A stretch of DNA of 64,000 nucleotides from Flavobacterium sp. Leaf82. GTDB taxonomy: Bacteria > Bacteroidota > Bacteroidia > Flavobacteriales > Flavobacteriaceae. Location: the NCBI RefSeq assembly GCF_001422725.1, contig NZ_LMMA01000002.1, positions 1 to 64,000 on the forward strand, given 5' to 3'. Below, piece by piece: positions 1 through 6,753 of this stretch. Both the position numbers and the translations under genes were made by a program. The notes under the pieces were generated by a model. It had not been told where the DNA came from and did not search any database. It saw nothing but the letters and a program-made list of their open reading frames with translations. How positions within the stretch are numbered: position 1 is the first letter of the stretch; each line of letters begins with the position of its first letter.

Positions 1-3
1 CTT

Positions 4-92
4 GGTGGTCAATTTGCTCCGGAATTAGGTGGTCAGTTTGCTCCGGAACGGGTGGTCAATTTAGTCCGGAATTAGGTGGTCAAATTGACCGG
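4..92. repeat. Tandem 23-24-bp terminal repeats, IS21-type end
   Basis: Four successive units start with GGTGGTCA, at about 4, 28, 51 and 75. The first three continue as a variant of ATTTGCTCCGGAA and the last is shortened. Multiple degenerate repeats of about 20 bp are typical of the ends of IS21-family elements (istA/istB). No istA or istB coding sequence is present inside the window, so this is either the edge of an element lying to the left or a stranded end. Confidence 0.6.
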
Positions 93-392
93 TTTTTCCA
101 CTATAAGTCCCGAAGGGCATTTTTTGAGGAACGAAGAAAAATGTTATGCGCACTTCTCTGGATGTGTCCAATACCTTGCTTTACTTTTTTTCTTTTCAGA
201 AGCTTCATTTGTCTTTGCGCGATGTATAGAATTATGATTAAATACTATAATAAGCAACAAGAAGGTTTTTCAGTCATATTTAAATTTTAGTTGTCAAATA
301 AAATATTTAATACCAATCTAATTTTTTCAGATGAATAACTCTTTATTTTTATGAATTATGGTTTTCCGTAAATAATATGAACTGATATTAAA
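93..392. other. Non-coding stretch after the IS-like end
   Basis: No convincing gene is present. On the minus strand a frame of about 43 codons is open between roughly 109 and 252, but it has no start signal and includes a palindromic GTCCCGAAGGGC segment common in Bacteroidota intergenic DNA. The second half is AT-rich and leads to the promoter of the next gene. Confidence 0.4.
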
Positions 393-400
393 TAAATTTG
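393..400 (+). promoter_or_regulatory. Predicted -7 box TAAATTTG
   Basis: TAAATTTG matches the Bacteroidota -7 consensus TAnnTTTG and lies 20 bp before the ATG at 420, a suitable distance for a short 5' leader. No clear -33 TTTG could be fixed. Confidence 0.5.
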
Positions 401-419
401 ACTTTAAAACCTATAAATT

Positions 420-1481
420 ATGGACACAGCCTTACAAAATGACTCTTTAAATCAGTCTGTTATTTCACATCAGATTGTTTTCACAATTGGTAAACGCACC
501 GAAACTGACATAAACAGTAACTTAGATGAATCAAAATTTCAGGAAGCAAAGAATAAGGGAAGAAAACAGGGAAATGATATTTTAAAACAGCTTTTTGATA
601 AAATAGAATATGGCAAAATTGAAAGCCATTTTAATACTGAAAGATTAAATTCTAAAAATCTTAACAGTGTCAGGGAAAAAATTATAAATCTTTACTACCA
701 AAGAGAAATAATTACGGATGAAGTAGTAAAACTTTCAGAAAAACACAAGACGCTTAATGGTCAATATCTAAAAACAAAAAACTCAATTTTTAGATTTTTA
801 TATAAAAAGAAATTACTGAGACTCACAGAAGAATTAGAAGAGAGTCGAATTGCTCTTGAGGCTGTAAAGAGAGCTCAAACTGAATCGTATTTAAACATTA
901 GATATGAATTTGAAACCGTTGAGTTTAAAGAAAAATATTCCGATCTTATAAGTTCATTTACTTCATTAAAAAATTCGGATAAAGTTTGGGATATGACTTA
1001 TTCAGAAGCTAATACAGATACGAAAGCTGCAGCACAGACTTCAATGCATCGAAATGAAGTAGCCTTTTCAATAGAATCAATTCCCGCAATTAAAACAGAT
1101 GAGAAAAGTTTTTATTTTGAAAATTATAACGGTGGGGATTTTTATTTTTATCCAAGTTTCATAATATATTTTAAAACCAAAGATGATATTGCTGTTCTTG
1201 ATTATTCTGATCTCCAATTACACTATTCCGAAGCTCGATTTTTAGAAGAAAGTAAAAATATACAGACGGATACTGAAATTGTTGGGGAAACTTGGTATAG
1301 AGTAAACAGAGATGGCTCGCCTGATAAAAGGTTTGTTAATAATTATAAGATCCCAATAGTTTTATATGGATCAATTCATATAAAAACCGAGTCAGGGATT
1401 AATGAATTATATTATATAAGCGATTTTCAAAAAGCTAAACACTTTTGCGAACAATATAAACTTTATCAGTCTATGCTGTAG
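420..1481 (+). CDS. Uncharacterised coiled-coil protein, 353 aa
   Basis: I do not recognise this protein. Residues of about 80-170 are rich in Lys, Glu and Leu and probably form a coiled coil or long helical hairpin. The C-terminal part (about 215-353) looks like a separate folded domain rich in aromatic residues, with the notable strings NYNGGDFYFYPSF and DGSPDKRFVNNYKIP. There is no signal peptide and no membrane segment, so it should be cytoplasmic. It starts 20 bp after a good -7 box and ends just before a bidirectional terminator shared with the convergent repressor gene, so it is transcribed alone. Its place in accessory DNA suggests a cargo gene, but no function can be given. Confidence 0.7.
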   Translation: MDTALQNDSLNQSVISHQIVFTIGKRTETDINSNLDESKFQEAKNKGRKQGNDILKQLFDKIEYGKIESHFNTERLNSKNLNSVREKIINLYYQREIITDEVVKLSEKHKTLNGQYLKTKNSIFRFLYKKKLLRLTEELEESRIALEAVKRAQTESYLNIRYEFETVEFKEKYSDLISSFTSLKNSDKVWDMTYSEANTDTKAAAQTSMHRNEVAFSIESIPAIKTDEKSFYFENYNGGDFYFYPSFIIYFKTKDDIAVLDYSDLQLHYSEARFLEESKNIQTDTEIVGETWYRVNRDGSPDKRFVNNYKIPIVLYGSIHIKTESGINELYYISDFQKAKHFCEQYKLYQSML

Positions 1482-1500
1482 TTTTTGTCAGATATTAAAA

Positions 1501-1526
1501 AAAAAGAGACTGTAAAGTCTCTTTTT
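1501..1526. terminator. Bidirectional intrinsic terminator
   Basis: The inverted repeat AAAAAGAGACT / AGTCTCTTTTT has a 4-nt loop and sits between the convergent genes ending at 1481 and 1556. It has a T-run on both strands. Confidence 0.75.
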
Positions 1527-1555
1527 GTACGAATTAATATATCTTTTATAAAAGC

Positions 1556-1963
1556 TTATTTGGCTTTTAGTAATTTTTCCAAGTATTCAATTTTGTCTTG
1601 TTCAGATTTCAATAATCTTTCGTAAAGTTTTTTATTTTCATCTACAGATTCCATTAATTTATCCAGTGGGTTAAAAGTGCATTGGCTATTTAATGACGAA
1701 TTATCGTTAAAATTATTAAAGCTGTTGAAGTAATTAATTACGCCTTCGTCAGAAAAATTTTTAATTGCTTCCACGCTTATTCCTAGGGCTTTTGCCACTT
1801 CTTTTAATTTTTCATCATCTATTTCTTCACTATTTTCTAATATCGAAACAGTCTGCTGGTTTGTTCCCATAGCCTGCGCCAGTGCTTCCTGCTTCATGTC
1901 TTTCAGTTCACGGATACGGCTGATTTTGCGACCCATGTGGTTTGGTTTTGTTAATGTACTCAT
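1556..1963 (-). CDS. XRE-family HTH transcriptional regulator, 135 aa
   Basis: Residues of about 12-70 form a Cro/CI-type helix-turn-helix: the segment KQEALAQAMGTNQQTVSILE gives the scaffold and recognition helices. The tail (95-135) is a short amphipathic helix, likely for dimerisation. Regulators of this kind, with a conserved GRKISRIREL start, are common on Bacteroidota mobile elements. It is divergent from the HEPN operon, and the intergenic space holds a perfect inverted repeat that is the obvious operator candidate. The ATG at 1963 is preceded by a TATCTTTG box only about 5 bp upstream (minus strand). Either the message is leaderless, the box is fortuitous, or translation starts at Met10 (1936). 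Confidence 0.85.
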   Translation of the reverse strand: MSTLTKPNHMGRKISRIRELKDMKQEALAQAMGTNQQTVSILENSEEIDDEKLKEVAKALGISVEAIKNFSDEGVINYFNSFNNFNDNSSLNSQCTFNPLDKLMESVDENKKLYERLLKSEQDKIEYLEKLLKAK

Positions 1964-2024
1964 AGCTCAAAGATAATAATTAAGAATAAAAAAACGGGAT
2001 TCATGTATGATACAAAAAATCTCA

Positions 2025-2060
2025 TGTACGGTACGGTAAAATTTGATACCGTACCGTACA
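2025..2060. promoter_or_regulatory. Perfect 14-bp inverted repeat, probable repressor operator
   Basis: TGTACGGTACGGTA (2025-2038) is followed after 8 nt by its exact reverse complement (2047-2060). Each arm itself repeats GTACGGTA-like units. A weaker related palindrome, TGTATGATACA, lies nearby at about 2004-2014. The site sits between the divergent repressor gene and the HEPN gene, as expected for autoregulation and control of the operon. Confidence 0.7.
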
Positions 2061-2124
2061 AGTAATTGCTTACTTGCCTGTGTGTTAAACAAAAATACAA
2101 TTTTTCAGACAAGTATTAATTAAA

Positions 2125-2994
2125 ATGAGTAAAATTATGAAAGCAATTCAAAACACCGCATCCGATTTAATTTATCGAGTTATTTCGCAGAACATCGATC
2201 CAATAGGTATCTACTGTTTTGCACAGAAGAAAAGCAGTTATACTTTTAATGAGCCTTTTCACAAGCCCGTCCAGAAAGAAAAGCATGTCCATCTTTATCT
2301 GCTGATCATAGCCGAAGAGTTCGAGGATAATATCGGCAATGACCTTACCGATAAGATAAAGAGCAGATCAAGAGGACAGATAACGGTAACCATCCTCATG
2401 CACCGCCTGAGAAACATCGTGAAATTATACGGAGACCAGCAGTATTTCTTCTGGAACATTTTTAAGAAAGCCCAAAGAATTCATATAGATGCATACAGAT
2501 CGCCGATAATCTGGGCGAAAAATCCAGAAAAGAGATATGTGAAAAGCACTTCAGCATACGCAGGAGACAGAAGAAATGTTACTGAATCGATCTGGGATCT
2601 TATCTATAATAACGACCAGTATTTTTCCTATGAAGTCAGAATGTGTTCTCTCCACCAGATAGTGGAACAGACCTGCCTTTCCCTTATAAGGGTATTTCTG
2701 GGATATACCCCGAATCATTTCTCACTGGGCTACTTATTTGAGCTGTGCCAATACTTCACAAGCTTGACTTCTGAATATTTTCCCCGAAACAGCAGCGATG
2801 AAAAAAATATGTTCAAGCTTCTGAAAAAAAATCCAAACACGCTTCGATTCAGCAGAAGCAACAGTTTTGATTATCTGTATTATGGAATGATGGAAGGCCG
2901 ATGCCGTGATTTTATGAAAGAGGCAGAAGTTATGATCCAGAAGGAACTGGAGAGGCTTGAGGGAATTCATCAGCAGGAAGCTTTATCAGCATAA
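2125..2994 (+). CDS. Degenerate MNT-HEPN-like fusion protein, 289 aa
   Basis: The C-terminal half (about 165-285) reads like a HEPN domain: an LHQIVEQ helix, then FLGYTPNHFSLGYLFELC around residues 191-208, which corresponds to the GYKPKTHxL core of Bacteroidota HEPN proteins. The usual R-x4-6-H RNase motif is not canonical: the nearest arginine, R189, is eight residues before H198. The N-terminal half resembles the end of a minimal nucleotidyltransferase domain (VHLYLLIIAEEF, then GQITVTILMHR), but the GSxxxGxxxxSDxD active site is absent. HEPN and MNT domains are known from toxin-antitoxin and defence systems; a role here is inference. It begins an operon with two small paralogues (gap of 11 bp) and faces the XRE repressor. 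Confidence 0.65.
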   Translation: MSKIMKAIQNTASDLIYRVISQNIDPIGIYCFAQKKSSYTFNEPFHKPVQKEKHVHLYLLIIAEEFEDNIGNDLTDKIKSRSRGQITVTILMHRLRNIVKLYGDQQYFFWNIFKKAQRIHIDAYRSPIIWAKNPEKRYVKSTSAYAGDRRNVTESIWDLIYNNDQYFSYEVRMCSLHQIVEQTCLSLIRVFLGYTPNHFSLGYLFELCQYFTSLTSEYFPRNSSDEKNMFKLLKKNPNTLRFSRSNSFDYLYYGMMEGRCRDFMKEAEVMIQKELERLEGIHQQEALSA

Positions 2995-3005
2995 AAACAG
3001 AAGTT

Positions 3006-3344
3006 ATGGAAACCGATAAAATCAAAAAACTGGAAGACATCAGGGTGTTAAGCGGAAAACTGCTTAATGCCCTGAAAAAAGCAGAGGATAAAAGGGGGAT
3101 GTATAATGCAGAGATCAGGGTTTATGGCTATTGCGAACTCGGTTCTGTGATCAGAAACCTGATGAAGCTCTGTATTATTGCTTTAGATCATGACAGCGCA
3201 GAAGTTCCGCCCACGATTAAAAATCAATACATTGATGTTGGGCTTATACTAGGGATTGCACTTCAGCTTTTTCCAGTTGACGAATTAGAATTTTTAAATG
3301 AGATTACTGATCTGTTTTCAGAAAATAGAGAAGAAACAGAATAG
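3006..3344 (+). CDS. Small protein, paralogue A of a tandem pair, 112 aa
   Basis: The protein is not recognised from any named family. It is soluble and mostly helical, with no signal peptide. It is clearly related to the next gene: both start METDKIK, share an EIR-x-YGY block near residue 40, and have an ALQL-x-P segment followed by an acidic helix at the end. It lies 11 bp after the HEPN gene, so the three genes are probably one transcript. A partner or antitoxin-like role for the HEPN protein is possible but not shown by the sequence. Confidence 0.7.
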   Translation: METDKIKKLEDIRVLSGKLLNALKKAEDKRGMYNAEIRVYGYCELGSVIRNLMKLCIIALDHDSAEVPPTIKNQYIDVGLILGIALQLFPVDELEFLNEITDLFSENREETE

Positions 3345-3373
3345 CTGAGATTAAGATTTAATATTTTAAAATT

Positions 3374-3691
3374 ATGGAAACTGACAAAATAAAAACACTG
3401 GATGAATTTAAGGATTTTGCATCGTTTCATTTCAAGCTTCTGAAACCTGCTCAGGACAAGAAAGGGGAATCAATACGAGAGATAAGATTTTACGGATACA
3501 CGGATATGACGTGTCTGGGAGTGAATCTCATCCGAATGTGCCTGCATATCATTTATTCAGACGAGCTGGATAACAGAGAAATATACATAGGTTCTGTTCT
3601 GGAACTTGCCCTTCAGCTGATTCCAAGTGCAGAAATTGAGGTTCTGGATGAAATATACAGAATGCTCAATAAGCAGAGGGAAGATAAATGA
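3374..3691 (+). CDS. Small protein, paralogue B of a tandem pair, 105 aa
   Basis: This is a diverged copy of the preceding gene. The shared blocks are METDKIK at the start, REIRFYGY near residue 36 and LELALQLIP near residue 78. The central part differs, so the duplication is old. The gap to paralogue A is 29 bp. It has no recognised domain, signal peptide or membrane segment. It is the last gene of the HEPN operon; no clear terminator follows before the recombinase promoter. Confidence 0.7.
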   Translation: METDKIKTLDEFKDFASFHFKLLKPAQDKKGESIREIRFYGYTDMTCLGVNLIRMCLHIIYSDELDNREIYIGSVLELALQLIPSAEIEVLDEIYRMLNKQREDK

Positions 3692-3802
3692 ACACAGGGC
3701 TTATCAATGATTCCAATACCGTTTTGATGAACATATTATGTCCATGAGATTGAGAGAAAAGCATTTTATCTTTGTCAGAATCAAAAATTTGATTGAGTGA
3801 TG

Positions 3803-3821
3803 ATAAGTAAATTTTACTTAT
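3803..3821. promoter_or_regulatory. Perfect 9-bp palindrome upstream of the recombinase promoter
   Basis: ATAAGTAAA (3803-3811) and TTTACTTAT (3813-3821) are exact reverse complements around a single T. The site ends 21 bp before the -7 box at 3843-3850, so it covers the expected -33 region. That position suits a repressor operator. Confidence 0.45.
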
Positions 3822-3842
3822 GATCCTTAGTTGGTTAGGTTT

Positions 3843-3850
3843 TATATTTG
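3843..3850 (+). promoter_or_regulatory. Predicted -7 box TATATTTG
   Basis: The box matches TAnnTTTG. It would start a transcript near 3857 that runs through a roughly 100-nt leader with a strong hairpin terminator before the recombinase genes. An ATG overlapping this box (3848) is therefore unlikely to be a translation start. Confidence 0.5.
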
Positions 3851-3927
3851 TGTTATCCTACCCAAATTTTGCGCAGGATAAAAAGAGAAAAGTGTTATAA
3901 CTTTATAGCGATGAATGATTGTGGAAC

Positions 3928-3955
3928 AAAAAAGACCGAGGCTCGGTCTTTTTTT
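3928..3955 (+). terminator. Intrinsic terminator in the leader before the recombinase genes
   Basis: The stem GACCG / CGGTC is extended by A6 and T7 flanks, giving a perfect hairpin followed by a T-run. It stands between the predicted promoter (3843-3850) and the genes it should express. The reading frame from the ATG at 3911 passes through the hairpin in frame with the following gene. The arrangement could be an attenuator or could end a small RNA. Confidence 0.6.
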
Positions 3956-3973
3956 AATGAAGAGGAATTTCAA

Positions 3974-4183
3974 ATGGAGAGGGATGGAAGAGAAGAAAGA
4001 GGAAAAATGACGGCAGAAAAGACAAGAAAAATGCTGAAAGATGAAGGAGTGGAAGTAACGCTGGAACAGGCGGGAATGATTTTAGAATTTTTAAGAAAAC
4101 TGGCAAACATGGCAGTTTCAAACTATTTAAAGAGAAAAGATGAGAAAAATAGCAGACCTATACGTGAGAGTGAGTACCGATGA
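3974..4183 (+). CDS. Small protein upstream of the serine recombinase, 69 aa
   Basis: A charged, helical protein whose end overlaps the recombinase start by 44 bp, implying coupled translation. The segment MLKDEGVEVTLEQAGMILEF followed by an LxxLAxxAV helix resembles small proteins that accompany serine recombinases in Bacteroidota elements; this is from memory of the family, not a search. The start is uncertain. I chose the ATG just after the terminator hairpin; the ATG at 4007 and the upstream in-frame ATG at 3911 are alternatives. A role as accessory factor for the recombinase is inference. Confidence 0.6.
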   Translation: MERDGREERGKMTAEKTRKMLKDEGVEVTLEQAGMILEFLRKLANMAVSNYLKRKDEKNSRPIRESEYR

Positions 4184-5696
4184 GCAGGCTGATAGGGGCT
4201 ACTCACAGAGAAATCAGGAAGAAATGCTTCGAAAATACTGCGATATAAATGCAGTTGAAGTTAGACATGTAATTTATGAAGACCATTCGGCAAAGACATT
4301 CAATCGTCCGCAGTGGAAGAAACTGCTTGCTGATTTGAAGAAGCATAAGAATAAAACTGATCTTCTGCTGTTTACCAAATGGGACAGGTTCAGCAGAAAT
4401 GCGGGAGATGCCTACCAGATGATCAGTATATTAAGAAAACTGGGAGTTGAGCCTCAGGCGATAGAACAGCCTTTAGATCTTTCAATACCGGAGAACAAAA
4501 TGATGCTGGCTTTTTATCTGGCTGCTCCCGAGGTGGAGAATGACAGAAGAGCCCTGAATACCTTTCACGGTATGAGAAGAGCTAGAAAAGAGGGAAGGTA
4601 TATGGGGATTGCACCAATAGGGTATATTAACAAAGTAAAAGAAGACGGTACAAAATATATTGCGTTTGACGAGCCAGAAGCCTCTATTTTAAAATGGTCT
4701 TTTGAAGAACTTTCCAAAGGAATTTTTAATACGGAACAGGTGCTTCACATGGCAAAAGAAAAGGGGCTTAAAGCAGGTAAAAATCATTTTTGGAGAGCGA
4801 TCCGCAATCCGCTTTACTGTGGAAAGATAGAAGTTCCCAAATATAAGGATGAGGAACGCACTTTAGTGAGAGGACAGCATGAAGCATTAATCTCGGAATC
4901 ACTTTTTTACAAAGTTCAGGATGTGCTGGACGGAAGATCCCGCAAATATCTTCCCAAGGCTCTTTCAGCAAAACCTTTTCCGCTCAGAGGATTTTTTATC
5001 TGTCCCGACTGCGGTAAAATATTGACAGGAAGCATATCTAAAGGACGACATAAATATTATCCGTATTATCACTGCAGTGCAGGATGCAGATATAGAATAA
5101 ATTCGGAAACGGCCAATGAGATATTTATAAAGAACCTGAAAAAGTATGTGCCGATTCCTGAAATCAAAAACATTTATGCCAATGTAATAGGCGACTGTTA
5201 TAGAGAACAGATTAAGGATGTCTTGGAAGAAAAAACTAAAATCATAAGTCAGATCAAAGATTATGAAACCAGAATCTCAAATGCAAGAGATCTTCTTGCA
5301 ACAAAACAGATAGATGCTTCAGACTACCGAGATATGAAGTCAGATTACGGAGAGATGCTAAGAAGGCTAGAACTTAAATTATCTGGTATGGATGATGAGA
5401 ATAAAGATATCGAAGAGCTTTTAAAAACTGGAGTTGAGAATCTGATGAAGCTTAACGAATATTATGAAAACGGCAACTGGATTGAATCAAGGGATTTATT
5501 AGGTTCGATTTTTCCTGAGAATTTTACGATCTCAGAAAACGGGTTTCGAACCGCTAGAGTAAACGAAGTAGTGCATCTCATCTACAGTATTAACAGGCTT
5601 ATAGGGCTAAATAAAAAAGGGACAAAGAAGAAAATTTCTTCTTTGTCCCAATTAGTAGCGGGAACAGGACTCGAACCTGTGACCTTCGGGTTATGA
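4140..5696 (+). CDS. Large serine recombinase ending inside tRNA-fMet, 518 aa
   Basis: Residues 1-145 form the resolvase catalytic domain: YVRVSTDEQ carries the nucleophile serine near residue 12, and FTKWDRFSRN the conserved arginines. A recombinase domain follows (about 160-275, with RAIRNPLYCGKI). Next is a zinc ribbon at about 290-320 (CPDCGK, later CSAGC), then a coiled coil at about 355-425. It catalyses site-specific integration and excision of the host element. The last residues, LVAGTGLEPVTFGL, are encoded by the antisense of the initiator tRNA gene, and the stretch before them by the terminator of that tRNA. The natural C-terminus before integration may therefore have been different. 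It overlaps the small upstream gene. Confidence 0.9.
   Translation: MRKIADLYVRVSTDEQADRGYSQRNQEEMLRKYCDINAVEVRHVIYEDHSAKTFNRPQWKKLLADLKKHKNKTDLLLFTKWDRFSRNAGDAYQMISILRKLGVEPQAIEQPLDLSIPENKMMLAFYLAAPEVENDRRALNTFHGMRRARKEGRYMGIAPIGYINKVKEDGTKYIAFDEPEASILKWSFEELSKGIFNTEQVLHMAKEKGLKAGKNHFWRAIRNPLYCGKIEVPKYKDEERTLVRGQHEALISESLFYKVQDVLDGRSRKYLPKALSAKPFPLRGFFICPDCGKILTGSISKGRHKYYPYYHCSAGCRYRINSETANEIFIKNLKKYVPIPEIKNIYANVIGDCYREQIKDVLEEKTKIISQIKDYETRISNARDLLATKQIDASDYRDMKSDYGEMLRRLELKLSGMDDENKDIEELLKTGVENLMKLNEYYENGNWIESRDLLGSIFPENFTISENGFRTARVNEVVHLIYSINRLIGLNKKGTKKKISSLSQLVAGTGLEPVTFGL
5611..5649 (-). terminator. Intrinsic terminator of tRNA-fMet
   Basis: GGGACAAAGAAG and CTTCTTTGTCCC form a 12-bp perfect stem. 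On the minus strand it comes 7 nt after the tRNA 3' end and is followed by a T-rich run, so it ends the tRNA transcript. The same bases encode residues near the C-terminus of the serine recombinase on the plus strand. Confidence 0.8.
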
Positions 5697-5728
5697 GCCC
5701 GACGAGCTGCCTACTGCTCTATCCCGCG
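5656..5728 (-). tRNA. Initiator tRNA-fMet (anticodon CAT)
   Basis: The reverse complement folds as a full cloverleaf. The acceptor arm starts CGCGGGA and ends TCCCGCT-A, the anticodon loop is CTCATAA, and the T arm reads ACAGG-TTCGAGT-CCTGT. The anticodon stem has three G-C pairs next to the loop (TCGGG/CCCGA), and the first acceptor position is an unpaired C:U. Both are marks of initiator tRNA. The 3' CCA is not encoded. The serine recombinase gene overlaps its 3' part on the other strand. Confidence 0.93.
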
Positions 5729-5817
5729 ATGTTTCGGGTGCAAAGATACGCCGATTTTCTAGAAATCCAACGAAAACTTAAAAAAATGTTTTATTTTCTG
5801 TATTGAGTTGATATGAC

Positions 5818-5825
5818 TACCTTTG
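5818..5825 (+). promoter_or_regulatory. Predicted -7 box TACCTTTG of era
   Basis: The box matches the Bacteroidota consensus and lies 20 bp before the era start codon. The same TACCTTTGCA string occurs before der. Confidence 0.6.
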
Positions 5826-5844
5826 CAAAATAAATATTACGCAA

Positions 5845-6726
5845 ATGTCACATAAAGCAGGTTTTGTAAACATCATCGGGAATCCAAACGTTGGAAAATC
5901 AACATTGATGAACGCCTTTGTTGGAGAAAGATTATCAATCATTACATCAAAAGCACAAACAACTCGTCACCGTATTCTTGGAATCGTGAATGGCGAAGAT
6001 TTTCAACTTATATTATCGGATACTCCCGGAATCATCAAACCAGCCTATGAAATGCAGGAATCGATGATGAACTTTGTAAAATCGGCTTTTGAAGATGCTG
6101 ATATACTGGTTTATATGGTCGAAATAGGAGAGCAGGACTTAAAAGATGAAGCTTTCTTTAATAAAATTATTCACGCTAAAATTCCGGTTTTATTATTGTT
6201 GAATAAAATCGATAATTCAAATCAGGAACAATTAGAAGAACAAGTAGCATTCTGGACTGCAAAAGTGCCAAATGCTGAAATTTTCCCAATCTCGGCTTTA
6301 CAGAATTTTAATGTACCGGAAGTTTTCGGGCGAATCATTGAATTATTGCCAGAATCTCCGGCATATTATCCAAAAGATCAATTAACAGACAAACCAGAAC
6401 GTTTTTTCGTAAACGAAACCATTCGTGAAAAAATCTTATTGAACTATAGTAAAGAAATTCCATATGCGGTTGAAATCGTAACAGAGGAATTTTTTGAAGA
6501 TGAAAATATTATCAGGATCCGTTCGATTATTATGGTAGAACGCGAAACGCAAAAAGGAATCATTATTGGTCATAAAGGTGCTGCTTTGAAAAAAGTAGGT
6601 ACAGAAGCACGTGCTGATCTGGAAAAATTCTTTGGGAAACAAATTCACATAGAATTGGTTGTAAAAGTGAATAAAAACTGGAGAAGCAACGCCAATATGT
6701 TGAAACGATTTGGATATAATCAATAA
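5845..6726 (+). CDS. era: GTPase Era, 293 aa
   Basis: Era binds GTP and 16S rRNA and assists 30S subunit maturation. The G domain (about 1-170) shows GNPNVGKST (G1), DTPG (G3) and NKID (G4). The C-terminal KH domain (about 200-280) contains GIIIGHKGAALKKVG, the RNA-binding GxxG segment. Length matches the family. It is preceded by a TACCTTTG promoter box. The next gene follows after 27 bp and may be co-transcribed. Confidence 0.96.
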   Translation: MSHKAGFVNIIGNPNVGKSTLMNAFVGERLSIITSKAQTTRHRILGIVNGEDFQLILSDTPGIIKPAYEMQESMMNFVKSAFEDADILVYMVEIGEQDLKDEAFFNKIIHAKIPVLLLLNKIDNSNQEQLEEQVAFWTAKVPNAEIFPISALQNFNVPEVFGRIIELLPESPAYYPKDQLTDKPERFFVNETIREKILLNYSKEIPYAVEIVTEEFFEDENIIRIRSIIMVERETQKGIIIGHKGAALKKVGTEARADLEKFFGKQIHIELVVKVNKNWRSNANMLKRFGYNQ

Positions 6727-6753
6727 TTTTTCATAAAGCTCAAATCATAATTT

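Larger units (their letters stand above)
1..5655. mobile_element. Accessory region, probably an integrated element next to tRNA-fMet
   Basis: The region carries an IS21-like end, an XRE repressor with its operator, a HEPN operon and a large serine recombinase lying directly against the 3' end of an initiator tRNA gene. Genes from about 2.1 to 5.6 kb use more CTG/CTT leucine codons and look less AT-rich than the housekeeping genes after 5.8 kb; this is a visual judgement, not a computed one. The right boundary is the tRNA. The left boundary is not visible and may lie outside the window, since no second copy of the tRNA 3' end was seen in bases 1-5600. Whether everything from base 1 is one element or several nested insertions cannot be decided here. 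Confidence 0.5.

Noticed and set aside
109..252. Minus-strand open frame of about 43 codons with protein-like wording
   Set aside because: It has no start signal and reads through a palindromic intergenic repeat; most likely chance.
3848..3973. Upstream extension of the small pre-recombinase protein
   Set aside because: The first ATG overlaps the promoter box TATATTTG and the frame crosses a strong terminator hairpin, so it should not be a normal start.
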